DNA from: Aegicerativicinus sediminis
Lineage (GTDB): Bacteria; Bacteroidota; Bacteroidia; Flavobacteriales; Flavobacteriaceae
Length of the DNA: 64,000 bases
NCBI RefSeq assembly: GCF_015476115.1
Contig: NZ_CP064295.1
Span: 62,001 to 126,000 of the forward strand
Reading direction: 5' to 3'
Shown here in pieces: positions 26,540-35,286 of the stretch (the stretch's first letter is position 1; every line of letters starts with the position of its first letter). The notes under the pieces are model-generated. The model made no database searches and was not told the DNA's origin. It saw only the letters and a program-made list of their open reading frames with translations. The position numbers and the translations under genes are program-made.

Positions 26540-26569
26540 CAAAAATAAAACATTATAACAATGCTTCAA
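26540..26569 (-). promoter_or_regulatory. Consensus promoter of the foldase-MoxR operon
   Basis: On the minus strand: TTG (26569-26567), 19-base spacer, TATTTTTG (26547-26540). The -7 box ends only 6 bases before the chosen ATG at 26533, so the transcript would begin at or very near the start codon. Confidence 0.7.
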
Positions 26570-26724
26570 AAGTTGATTGTTGAACGCAGATGCCTAGATA
26601 TTATTATAGGAAAATAGGCAAAATGGAATATATATCGGTTAATAAACTCTTAATAAAGTACATCTTACACAAAGTAGTCCATTCATATTTTTTTTAAATT
26701 AGCCTAAACTAATACCTAATACTT

Positions 26725-27471
26725 ATGTTAAAAATCTACTTATCAAGTATTTGCATTATATTTTGCACATGCTTCCTGCCTGCCCAAGACCTTGAGATTT
26801 TTCTACCGTCTTACGATGGGCAAATTATTAACCATACGTCTAATGCCATTTCAGTGAATGATGATGTCTTGATTACGTTTCAAGATAAAAACATAACCAC
26901 GAATTTTTTCACCGAGGGAATGACCGAATTATACCTCTATGGCGGACTGCAAACAGCAAATGGCACCATGGAAGGCGCCCCGGATATAACAGATACGGCA
27001 GCCATGCCAGTATTTTCATTGGTTTCAAATGATACTGATGCTAATGCGAAACCGAACACCTATGATTTGAAAATAAATTTAGCATCTTGGTATTCTTCGG
27101 TCCCAGATGGTGTTGTAGTTACAAAGTTTAATTTTTATATCCGTAATTCTTTAGGTTATGAAGGTGAAAACATTACTACTATGATTTCTATAGATCTTAA
27201 AGACGCCACAAAGGACAGCACTTTAGACGTAACCAATAAATCAATGTCTCAATCCTTAAAAATTATAAAGGATGAATTGATTTTCACAAATTATAATGGT
27301 AAGATTTCAGTTAATGCATATGATTTAACTGGGAGAATTGTAGATCATTTTGAAGGTATGGCAACTAGCAGCAAAATGTCTGTATTTATGGCGCTTCCAA
27401 AAGATCAAATTACACTAGTGGTAGTTGAAAATGAAAATTCTCGAAAAACGTTTAAAACATTAAATCATTAA
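26725..27471 (+). CDS. Secreted protein with probable T9SS type A sorting tail
   Basis: A 248-residue exported protein. Signal peptide about 1-20 (IFCTCFLPAQ). Residues about 25-160 form a beta-rich module with FTEGMTELYLYGGLQTANG and GAPDITDTAAMPVF, reminiscent of carbohydrate-binding or SusE-like domains. The last 80 residues (VNAYDLTGRIVDHFEG then an LVVVENENSRKTFK end) resemble the type A C-terminal sorting signal of the type IX secretion system. It is probably secreted or surface-attached. Function is unknown; sugar binding is only a hint. Confidence 0.6.
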   Translation: MLKIYLSSICIIFCTCFLPAQDLEIFLPSYDGQIINHTSNAISVNDDVLITFQDKNITTNFFTEGMTELYLYGGLQTANGTMEGAPDITDTAAMPVFSLVSNDTDANAKPNTYDLKINLASWYSSVPDGVVVTKFNFYIRNSLGYEGENITTMISIDLKDATKDSTLDVTNKSMSQSLKIIKDELIFTNYNGKISVNAYDLTGRIVDHFEGMATSSKMSVFMALPKDQITLVVVENENSRKTFKTLNH

Positions 27472-27530
27472 ATAAAATTGTGGTAGGCGATTAATCACCG
27501 CCTAATTTCTACAGTCCAGAAAACCCAGAA

Positions 27531-27986
27531 ATGGAATATACTTCTGAAATAATAATAAATAGCCCTATTGAAAACTGCATTGAAAAATTCAGGGCAGCTG
27601 ACCATGTAAAGCATTGGCAGCGAGGGTTAATTTCATTTGAACATATTTCTGGAGAACCTGGACAATTTGCATCAAAGACGAAAATGCTTTATAAATTTGG
27701 AGCAAGGAAGATGGAGCTATTGGAAACCATAGTTAAAAATAATTTACCACATGAATTCCATGCTACTTATCACGCAAATGGTATTACCAATAATCAAGAA
27801 AATTATTTTGATGAATTTGCAACTGGTAAAACAAAATGGGTATGTAAGAATGAATTCATACCCTTGAATTTTACTATGAGAATGATGATTACATTTATGC
27901 CAAAAGGGTTCAAAAATCAAACCATGCGCTACATGAAGGATTTTAAAAATTATGTGGAACATGGAAAATCCATTTTGGATAGATAA
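27531..27986 (+). CDS. SRPBCC (START-like) family protein
   Basis: A 151-residue single-domain protein with the helix-grip layout of SRPBCC proteins: it opens YTSEIIINSPIENCIEKF, has a long beta-sheet region and ends in a helix (about 122-145). Members bind hydrophobic ligands or act as small polyketide cyclase relatives. No catalytic residues stand out. No operon partners are visible; a terminator follows 8 bases later. Confidence 0.75.
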   Translation: MEYTSEIIINSPIENCIEKFRAADHVKHWQRGLISFEHISGEPGQFASKTKMLYKFGARKMELLETIVKNNLPHEFHATYHANGITNNQENYFDEFATGKTKWVCKNEFIPLNFTMRMMITFMPKGFKNQTMRYMKDFKNYVEHGKSILDR

Positions 27987-27994
27987 TAAAATAA

Positions 27995-28020
27995 AAAACG
28001 GCATTTAAAAATGCCGTTTT
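27995..28020. terminator. Bidirectional terminator
   Basis: Stem AAAACGGCATT / AATGCCGTTTT with loop TAAA. It lies between the convergent SRPBCC and YciE-like genes. Confidence 0.85.
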
Positions 28021-28045
28021 CTAATTTCAAAAATGGTTATATAGA

Positions 28046-28531
28046 TCAGGCAATTGCCCTACGGTTCAAACGGTCCTCGGCCATATCATTCATGTGCTTA
28101 TCTGCTTTATATTCTTGGTCGAGCGATTTTTGCAACTCTTCTGCAATAACATTATGTCCTAATTCTTTGGCATACCTTATGGTAGTACCATAGCCAGAAA
28201 TTTCGTAATGTTCCACTTTTTGGGCACAAGCAATTAAACCAGCATCCATCACCTCTTTGGCGGAATCTTCCCTCAAGAAATGTTCACATTCATTTATTAA
28301 CCCTTCCATTGCCTTACATTTTGTGCTTGTTGGATTTATATCCAAATTTTCACAAATATTCTTAAGCCTATCGAGTTGTTCCTTGGTTTCGGTTAAGTGC
28401 TTTGAAAATGCATCTTTCAATTCGTTATCATTCGCAGCTTCAACCATTTTAGGTATTGTATCAACTAATTGTTTTTCAGCTGAGTATAAGTCTTTTATTT
28501 CGTGTTCAAATAATTCTTGCAACGTTTTCAT
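28046..28531 (-). CDS. YciE/YciF-type ferritin-like protein (DUF892)
   Basis: A 161-residue four-helix protein. The N-terminal signature LFEHEIKDLYSAEKQLVDTIPKM and the helix KVEHYEISGYGTTIRYAKELG carry the Glu and His residues of a di-iron site. Related YciE/YciF proteins are induced by stress and starvation. No partner is evident. Confidence 0.88.
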   Translation of the reverse strand: MKTLQELFEHEIKDLYSAEKQLVDTIPKMVEAANDNELKDAFSKHLTETKEQLDRLKNICENLDINPTSTKCKAMEGLINECEHFLREDSAKEVMDAGLIACAQKVEHYEISGYGTTIRYAKELGHNVIAEELQKSLDQEYKADKHMNDMAEDRLNRRAIA

Positions 28532-28692
28532 AATAAAATGTTTTAATTACTAGATGCAAATTACAGGCATACTACTCTTAAAATTGACGCCATAAACTTC
28601 GGTTTTAATCCGATTAAAATGCAGATAGTTAATGTTTTGTGAAATAACCTATGGCATTGGAGAAGAACTAAAAATATGATTAATATTACGCT

Positions 28693-29316
28693 ATGCCCAA
28701 TAGGAAATATATCCTGCCCCTTGTATTTTTAATTGTATCATTCGCAATGAATTCCCAAAATCATACTATTCCGGCTTCTATTGAAAATGAAGCAAAGACA
28801 GCATTGAAATTTTATCCCCAATTGAAGGAGACTCGAATTGAATTTCGATTTAAAAAGAATATTAAAAAATCAACTATGTTGGCTCAGCCCACATTTGGTA
28901 GTTTTTTTAGATCCCGAAAGAAAAGGGCGTATATAATTTTAATAAGCGAAAAATTCAAAATTGAAAACCAAGAGTTCCTTACAACCCAAATCCCTTCTAA
29001 TGTTTTAATTGGTTGGTTAGGACATGAGTTGGGTCATGTTATGGATTATTCAGATCGATCCAATTTGAACCTTTTATGGTTTGGGATTAAATATTTGCTT
29101 TCCGACAGATCGATTATCGAGGCTGAACGGTCAGCCGACACCTTTGCGGTGAGACATGGCATGGAAAATTATATTTTAGATACGAAAGATTTTATTTTGA
29201 ATCACGCACATATTTCGACTATCTATAAAAACAGGATTCGTAAATACTATTTATCCCCTGAAGAAATTATGGAAGTTATAAACTTACGGGACGAAAGAGA
29301 GGCATTGATTCAGTAA
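28693..29316 (+). CDS. Putative secreted zinc metallopeptidase (HExxH)
   Basis: A 207-residue protein with a signal peptide (1-21, MNSQ). The zinc motif HELGH lies at about residue 113, with a downstream Glu-rich helix (EAERSADTFAVRHG) that could supply the third ligand, the arrangement of M48-like or related peptidases. No substrate can be given. Its end overlaps the convergent GH3 gene by 7 bases. Confidence 0.55.
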   Translation: MPNRKYILPLVFLIVSFAMNSQNHTIPASIENEAKTALKFYPQLKETRIEFRFKKNIKKSTMLAQPTFGSFFRSRKKRAYIILISEKFKIENQEFLTTQIPSNVLIGWLGHELGHVMDYSDRSNLNLLWFGIKYLLSDRSIIEAERSADTFAVRHGMENYILDTKDFILNHAHISTIYKNRIRKYYLSPEEIMEVINLRDEREALIQ

Positions 29317-30836
29317 TTAGAAACAAAATCTTCCCACTCTTTAAACTTTTCTTCGTCCATAACCCTTTCCATTTTAACTTGGCCACCCTTTTTCTTATTT
29401 GCACCGCTCCATTCATGAAAAATTTCTGGCTTGATTAGCTTTACCCTAACTCCCTTCAAAGCTTTAGAACGAGCCACCTTATAATTTTTGTTCACACCTT
29501 TTAAAAATTCGTCTATAGCATCTACAACTTCATTTTCACTTGTTTCAGGATTGTCCGAACCTAAATACCAACAATGGTAAAATTCGTCATCTTCACAACG
29601 TTTAGCACAAAGTGTGTATTCCGGAATCTTAATTGAGAATTGTTCTTCCAAATGTTTTACCGTGTCATCCAACTTATTAACAGATAATTGGGAGCCAACT
29701 GTATTCAAAAAGAACTTTGTTCTACCTGTAATTTTGATTTCATAGTTTTCAACATCTGTAAATGTTATGGTATCACCAATTAAGTAACGCCAAGTTCCAC
29801 TAACGGTGCTTATAATAAGAACATATTCTTCCCCTTCCTTAACTTCAGACAATCCTATGGAAGGAGCGTCATCTACAATAGATCCGACTTGATTAATGTA
29901 TTCCGGTTTGAAGGGTACAAATTCAAAATAAACACCATTGTCGGTTAATAGTTGCATGGATTGTGTATCTGGTCGCACCTGACAGGCTAAAAACCCTTCA
30001 GATGCGAGGTAGGTATCTATTATGATCACCGGTTTACCCATCAAAGCCATAAAACTTTTTTCGTAAGGTCCGAAGGCAACTCCACCAGACGTATACACTT
30101 GAAGATTAGGCCAGATTCCATGGATGTTATTTAGGTTATGGTGCTCAATAACTTTTTGAAGCATCAATTCCATCCAAGATGGAATACCGCTGAGGGCACC
30201 AATATCCCATTCTTCTGCCCTTTCAGCAATCGTTTGTACACGCTCATCCCAATCCTCAATTTTTGCAATATCTTCACCCGGTTTGTAGTAACCCTTAAAC
30301 CAAAACGGGATGTTGCTAGCACTAATACCACTGATTTCGCCTTCCAAAAATTCTTTATTCTCTTTAAGATCGGTAGAACTCCCAAGCATCATTATCTCTT
30401 TTTCGAAGAAATCGGCTGGAAGATCAAAATTCGTTAAGGCAAAAACCTGTTTTACACCGCCTTGACGAATACTTTCAATCATATCTTCGGTAACCGGGAT
30501 TCGTTTGCTTGAATCACCAGTTGTACCAGAACTCAAAGCAAAATAAGATGGTTTACCAGGCCAAGTAACATTTTCATCACCATTTTGTAATCTAATCCAC
30601 CATTCAGTATCCATTTTATTATAATCGAAAAAGGGCACTGTTTCCGCGAATGTTTTTTTAATATCTTCAGACTCCAATATAGATTCAAAATCGTAGTGCT
30701 TTCCAAAATCAGTATCCTTTGCCTTTTTAAGCATTTTTTTCAATTCTTCTAACTGCTCTTCAACAGGATTTGATTCAGGAGTTAATGCATCCTTAACATC
30801 AATTACTCCTTTGATAATATTACCCAGAATTGCCAT
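29310..30836 (-). CDS. GH3 family acyl-adenylate/amino-acid ligase
   Basis: A 508-residue enzyme of the GH3 superfamily, known in plants for conjugating acyl groups such as auxin to amino acids after ATP adenylation. Motifs include the P-loop-like SSGTTGDSSKRIPVT (about 109-123), an acyl/adenylate-binding YTSGGVAFGPYEKSF segment (about 240-254), and GTWRYLIGDTITFTD. Bacterial members are found in Bacteroidota; the natural substrate is not known. Start at the ATG at 30836; an upstream ATG at 30866 adds ten residues not typical of homologues. Confidence 0.85.
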   Translation of the reverse strand: MAILGNIIKGVIDVKDALTPESNPVEEQLEELKKMLKKAKDTDFGKHYDFESILESEDIKKTFAETVPFFDYNKMDTEWWIRLQNGDENVTWPGKPSYFALSSGTTGDSSKRIPVTEDMIESIRQGGVKQVFALTNFDLPADFFEKEIMMLGSSTDLKENKEFLEGEISGISASNIPFWFKGYYKPGEDIAKIEDWDERVQTIAERAEEWDIGALSGIPSWMELMLQKVIEHHNLNNIHGIWPNLQVYTSGGVAFGPYEKSFMALMGKPVIIIDTYLASEGFLACQVRPDTQSMQLLTDNGVYFEFVPFKPEYINQVGSIVDDAPSIGLSEVKEGEEYVLIISTVSGTWRYLIGDTITFTDVENYEIKITGRTKFFLNTVGSQLSVNKLDDTVKHLEEQFSIKIPEYTLCAKRCEDDEFYHCWYLGSDNPETSENEVVDAIDEFLKGVNKNYKVARSKALKGVRVKLIKPEIFHEWSGANKKKGGQVKMERVMDEEKFKEWEDFVSNY

Positions 30837-30981
30837 TTGATCTAATTTTCTGTAAAGATAATTCAACTTTTTTGGGGTAGTGAGTCAAATTATAACTGTA
30901 TGGCTAAAACATTTGATTCATATAGAATGAACTTTATGGGGGATGACATTATTAACTATTTTTGATTATATAACTAACCAT

Positions 30982-32064
30982 ATGAAATTAAAACGCGTTT
31001 TTGAAATATTCGGGATTATCGCCATTATACTAACCGTTGCCCCTATTTTTGCAATTGATTATTGGTGGATAAGAATGTTCGATTTTCCACATATTCAATT
31101 AACCCTTCTTACGCTACTAGCTATAATTTTTTACCTCATTAAATTTAATTTTAAAATTCTTCAGGATTATGCCTTCATTTCAATTCTAATAGCATGTTTT
31201 ATTTTTCAATTCATCAAAATTTATCCATATACCCCTCTTGCAGAAAAAGAAGTTGGTGATAGTACCATAACCGAACCATCAAGGACATTCACAATTTATA
31301 ATGCCAATGTTCTTCAAAAAAACAGGCAATACGATTTGCTTATCGAAGAAATTAACACCCTTAACCCTGATATACTGATACTTACCGAAACGGATGTAAA
31401 TTGGCAAAAGGCAATTAAAGGCAACCTATCAAAAGCATATAAATTTGGAGAAGAGGCACCCCTGGATAACACATATGGCATGCTTGTTTATTCAAAATTA
31501 CCTCTAAGTGATTCAAAAGTCAATTACCTAATTGATGATAGTATCCCATCTGTGGAGGCCAAAGTAAAATTACCGTCTGGAGATGTTTTTCAATTATATG
31601 CCATCCATCCAACGCCACCTATGCCTCAAGAAAACCCTAAATCGACTGATCGTGATGCAGAGATGATGAAAACTGCATTGTTTAATTATGATAGTAAATT
31701 ACCTTCTTTAGTAATCGGAGATTTTAATGATGTGACATGGTCCAAGACCACAAAATCATTAAAAGAAGTTGGCAAACTTTTGGATTTACGTAAGGGGAGA
31801 GGTTTTTATACAACTTTTAATGCAAAAAATCCTGTACTTAGATGGCCGCTCGATCATATATTTGTTTCGGAAGAATTTAGAGTAAAGCAATTGAAAAAAG
31901 GTGAAAAAATAGGCTCCGATCATTTCCCTTATTATGCAACTCTCACATTAGAACCAGAACGGGCTAATGAGCAGCTACCCGAGCCTCCTAGTGATGAGAG
32001 AATAGAGTTTGCTCGAAAGCAAATTGCCAAAGAAAAAGAGGAGGAAACGGAATCAAAAAAATAA
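30982..32064 (+). CDS. Endonuclease/exonuclease/phosphatase family membrane protein
   Basis: About 360 residues. Three N-terminal membrane helices (about 5-90) anchor a C-terminal EEP fold: IYNANVLQKN, DILILTETD, QLYAIHPTPPMP, VIGDFND and the final SDHFPYYATL (catalytic Asp-His). It could be a phosphodiesterase or nuclease acting on the periplasmic side. A charged tail of Glu/Lys repeats follows. Start chosen at the ATG at 30982 over one at 30943 because it leads directly into the first membrane helix. Confidence 0.82.
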   Translation: MKLKRVFEIFGIIAIILTVAPIFAIDYWWIRMFDFPHIQLTLLTLLAIIFYLIKFNFKILQDYAFISILIACFIFQFIKIYPYTPLAEKEVGDSTITEPSRTFTIYNANVLQKNRQYDLLIEEINTLNPDILILTETDVNWQKAIKGNLSKAYKFGEEAPLDNTYGMLVYSKLPLSDSKVNYLIDDSIPSVEAKVKLPSGDVFQLYAIHPTPPMPQENPKSTDRDAEMMKTALFNYDSKLPSLVIGDFNDVTWSKTTKSLKEVGKLLDLRKGRGFYTTFNAKNPVLRWPLDHIFVSEEFRVKQLKKGEKIGSDHFPYYATLTLEPERANEQLPEPPSDERIEFARKQIAKEKEEETESKK

Positions 32065-32077
32065 ACTTTAAACAAGT

Positions 32078-33823
32078 TCAATTCAATTTATATATAACTG
32101 ATTGATAAGGTTTTAAAATAGCCCTACCATCTTTCATCTCAATTTCCCCATAATTGTTTATCATAACCTCTCCCAAATTAAATGCTGAACCGAGGGAGAT
32201 TTCTGAATTAGAATCTGAAAAATTTAATAGAACCAAATACGATTCGTCATCTAAAGATCTGGTATAGGCATAAATTGTAGGATGTTCTTCCTGAATAATT
32301 TGATATTTACCATATATAAATGCTTCTGTATCCTTTCTTAATGCCACCATCTTTTTGAAATAATTCAAGCAACTTTCAGGATTATTTGCTTCGGTTTGAA
32401 CATTAATGGTTTTATAATTTTCGTTAACAGGTAACCAAGGGTTGCCTGCAGTAAATCCTGCATTTTCTGAAGTATCCCACTGCATAGGAGTTCTAGCATT
32501 GTCACGAGAAAGAAAATTGAGTTTCTTCATAAATAATATCATGTCCTCTCCTGAATTTTTTGCCTTTTCATAACTATTAATTGCAGCAATATCTTGATAT
32601 TCCTCAATAGTTGGCATATCAATATTTGTCATACCTAACTCATCTCCATAATAAACATAGGGAGTACCTTTCATACTTAAAATAAAGGTATTCAACATTT
32701 TTGATGAGGGCGCTCGGAATTCTGGACTATCATTTCCATAACGGCTCACCAACCTCGAATTATCATGATTTGCAAGAAAAATTGAAATCCATCCCTCTTC
32801 CTCAAAAGATTTATCCCATTTGCTAAAATTTGCCTTTAAGTCTGAAAGTTTATAGCCTTCATATTTAACAATATCAACTCCCTCGAAATGATAGGCCATT
32901 TGCAATTCATTTCTATCGGCATCAACTAGGGAATGGGCGTCCTCCAATGTACTTCCGGCTCCTTCTGAAACCGCAAATACATCATACTTACTTAGTACCT
33001 CATCGTACATTTCCCGCAAATAATCATGGATGTTTTCCTGCATTCCATAATACTCGATAAAGTTTTTTTCGTATCCATCTGGAAACTTCGGATAGGTGGT
33101 ATCTTTTGCAACAAATTGAAATGCATCCAATCTAAAACCATCCACACCTTTTTCTGCCCAAAATTTCATAATGTCATAAACCTCTTGTCTTACTTTCGGA
33201 TTCTCCCAATTTAAATCTGGTTGTTGGTATGAAAAATAGTGAAGATAGTAAGCGTCTGTTTTGGCATCATATCTCCAGGCGTCGCCTTTAGGGTCAAACA
33301 AACTATATCTATAGGGTGGTTCACCTTTTTCGGCCGGCCACCAATGATAATAATTTCTATAGGGGTTGTCTCTTGAACTCCTAGATTCCTTAAACCAATT
33401 ATGCTCATTACTACTATGGTTGACAACCACATCCATAAGAAATTTAATATTTCTATCATGAAGACCCTTCAATAAAGTATCGAAATCCGCCATGTCGCCA
33501 AATTCCTCCATTATATTACGATAATCACTAATATCATAACCATTGTCAGCATTTGGAGAAGAATATATAGGATTAAGCCAAACCATATCAACTCCCAAAC
33601 TTTCGATATAATCCAACTTGTCAATGATCCCCTTGAGGTCACCAATTCCGTCGCCATCACTATCCATAAAACTCCTTGGATATATTTGATAAATTACAGC
33701 TTCTTTCCACCATTTTTTATCCATGGTTGTTTCAATTTGGCTATCAGTTGGATTCTCTTTTTTTTCATTATTACAGCTTAATGAAAAAAGGCCTAAAAAA
33801 GCAAGGATACAAAATTGTTTCAT
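32078..33823 (-). CDS. GH13 alpha-glucosidase lipoprotein
   Basis: A 581-residue lipoprotein (lipobox LFSLSC, Cys17) of the alpha-amylase family. The GH13 catalytic triad is in place: nucleophile D233 (in DGFRLDA), acid/base E287 (VSEGAG), and D354 (ANHDNSR). A Ca2+ loop DSDGDGIGD lies at 54-62, and the C-terminal beta-domain is present. Such enzymes cleave alpha-1,4 or alpha-1,6 glucosides of malto- or isomalto-oligosaccharides; it is close to oligo-1,6-glucosidase/alpha-glucosidase. It is anchored to the periplasmic or outer-membrane face. Preceded by the cyclase gene on the same strand (37-base gap). Confidence 0.92.
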   Translation of the reverse strand: MKQFCILAFLGLFSLSCNNEKKENPTDSQIETTMDKKWWKEAVIYQIYPRSFMDSDGDGIGDLKGIIDKLDYIESLGVDMVWLNPIYSSPNADNGYDISDYRNIMEEFGDMADFDTLLKGLHDRNIKFLMDVVVNHSSNEHNWFKESRSSRDNPYRNYYHWWPAEKGEPPYRYSLFDPKGDAWRYDAKTDAYYLHYFSYQQPDLNWENPKVRQEVYDIMKFWAEKGVDGFRLDAFQFVAKDTTYPKFPDGYEKNFIEYYGMQENIHDYLREMYDEVLSKYDVFAVSEGAGSTLEDAHSLVDADRNELQMAYHFEGVDIVKYEGYKLSDLKANFSKWDKSFEEEGWISIFLANHDNSRLVSRYGNDSPEFRAPSSKMLNTFILSMKGTPYVYYGDELGMTNIDMPTIEEYQDIAAINSYEKAKNSGEDMILFMKKLNFLSRDNARTPMQWDTSENAGFTAGNPWLPVNENYKTINVQTEANNPESCLNYFKKMVALRKDTEAFIYGKYQIIQEEHPTIYAYTRSLDDESYLVLLNFSDSNSEISLGSAFNLGEVMINNYGEIEMKDGRAILKPYQSVIYKLN

Positions 33824-33860
33824 CTGTTAATTGGTAAAAAAATTGTACAATCGTTAGGGC

Positions 33861-35189
33861 TTATTTTGAAAATTGTCTCATCTCATCTGTAATCATAGAC
33901 AGTGCTGTTCTCCATGCTGATAACAATTCAGGGGATGAAAATTCTCCCAACTTGTTTTCAATAGTTGCCATTAAAGCTTGTAATACAACAGGGTAATGGG
34001 CTTCTGTAACCCCATAGCGAGAATGGCTTTCTCCTAAAAAGCGCAGTCCCAATTTAAGATTTTCTGGTCGACTAAGGGAATAGACAATGGCACCAAGCAT
34101 ATGTGTAAGCAACCGGCCTTGATCTTTCATGTTCTTTTTGAACAACGTTCGAGTTTCAGGTGATATTTCGAACACTCTATCATAAAATTCTGCCGCAAAT
34201 TCCTCTTCATTTCTTAACAAATAATCTAAAGAACTCTGCAACTGAAACTGAATATCTTGTTCTAAAAACCCCTTAACTTCAAAAAGCTTGGTGTTCTCAT
34301 CCCTTCCACTTAATTGAACCTCGAAAGTCTTTCCTATATCCAAGAAACCATCGGGTAAGGCACGGTAAACAGAATCTGAAATAAGTATGTTCGTTCCGGC
34401 AGTTTTATTGTAATCTTGAATCCTACTAGCCGTGTTAACAGGATCACCAACTACAGCAAGTTGTTTATGTTTTGGATGCCCTAATTTACCTATGTAAGCC
34501 TTTCCAAAATTTATACCTATACCTGTTCGAATGGTTAGATCAAAATCGACTAATTCCATTCTGTTTAAACGTTCTATAGCATAATACATACCTAATGCCG
34601 CACGTATCGCATCCGCACAATTCTTTTCACGCATTCCACCTGAGACCCCAAATAAGCCTACTATCTCATCACCTACATATTGGTAGATAATTCCATTATT
34701 GTAAAGTATGGGATCTCCTATTACAGTATAAAATCGATTTAAAATATGAGCAACATCGAACGTATTATTGTTCAATGCCATTTTTGTAAAATTCCGAATA
34801 TCACAAAACAGGATGGCTATTCTCCTCTCCTCTGCCGAACCCTCTGGAATAGTTTCTAATTGAAGTTTATTTATTTCTGCACTGGTCCAAACCAAGCGTT
34901 CAATACTTACATCTCCTTTTGCATAAGTTTGGCAAGCTAGCCTAATAGATGGATCCCATTTTCTAGCTCTCGCCGTTTCAATTTCTTTAAAGGTACGCTG
35001 ACTTAGGTTGGAATGGCCATCTATTACACGTATTCTACATGTAGTACATTGACCGTTCCCTCCACACTCGTGTAAATGTGGAATTTGGTTAGATATTGAT
35101 GTTTCTAAAATCGTCGCATCCGGGTCGTCGTAAGGTATTTGCTGATTGATTCCTGTATAAGTAATCGTCGGCTTTACTATTTCTGGCAT
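33861..35189 (-). CDS. [2Fe-2S] ferredoxin - class III nucleotidyl cyclase - globin fusion
   Basis: A 442-residue, three-domain protein. Residues 5-100 are a plant-type ferredoxin with C42, C48, C51 and C86 in Cx5CxxC...C spacing. Residues 120-305 are a class III cyclase with metal Asp residues D130 and D174 and the transition-state pair N252 and R256. Residues about 318-440 form a globin: predicted B10 Tyr336, CD1 Phe350, E7 Gln357 and proximal F8 His389, matching flavohaemoglobin (Hmp) at these positions in my alignment from memory. The cyclase would make cAMP or cGMP; however, the usual Lys and Asp/Thr that select ATP are replaced by Gln170 and Ala245, so product is uncertain. No signal peptide, so it is cytoplasmic. 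The haem pocket and the iron-sulfur cluster suggest redox and gas input. Confidence 0.85.
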   Translation of the reverse strand: MPEIVKPTITYTGINQQIPYDDPDATILETSISNQIPHLHECGGNGQCTTCRIRVIDGHSNLSQRTFKEIETARARKWDPSIRLACQTYAKGDVSIERLVWTSAEINKLQLETIPEGSAEERRIAILFCDIRNFTKMALNNNTFDVAHILNRFYTVIGDPILYNNGIIYQYVGDEIVGLFGVSGGMREKNCADAIRAALGMYYAIERLNRMELVDFDLTIRTGIGINFGKAYIGKLGHPKHKQLAVVGDPVNTASRIQDYNKTAGTNILISDSVYRALPDGFLDIGKTFEVQLSGRDENTKLFEVKGFLEQDIQFQLQSSLDYLLRNEEEFAAEFYDRVFEISPETRTLFKKNMKDQGRLLTHMLGAIVYSLSRPENLKLGLRFLGESHSRYGVTEAHYPVVLQALMATIENKLGEFSSPELLSAWRTALSMITDEMRQFSK

Positions 35190-35286
35190 AACAGAATCTT
35201 TGTAGAACCATTAAATTACTAAAATTTTTCAAAGAGACTATAGAAAAATATTTATTCAGAAATCTGTTCAGGCTAAATTTTAAATG

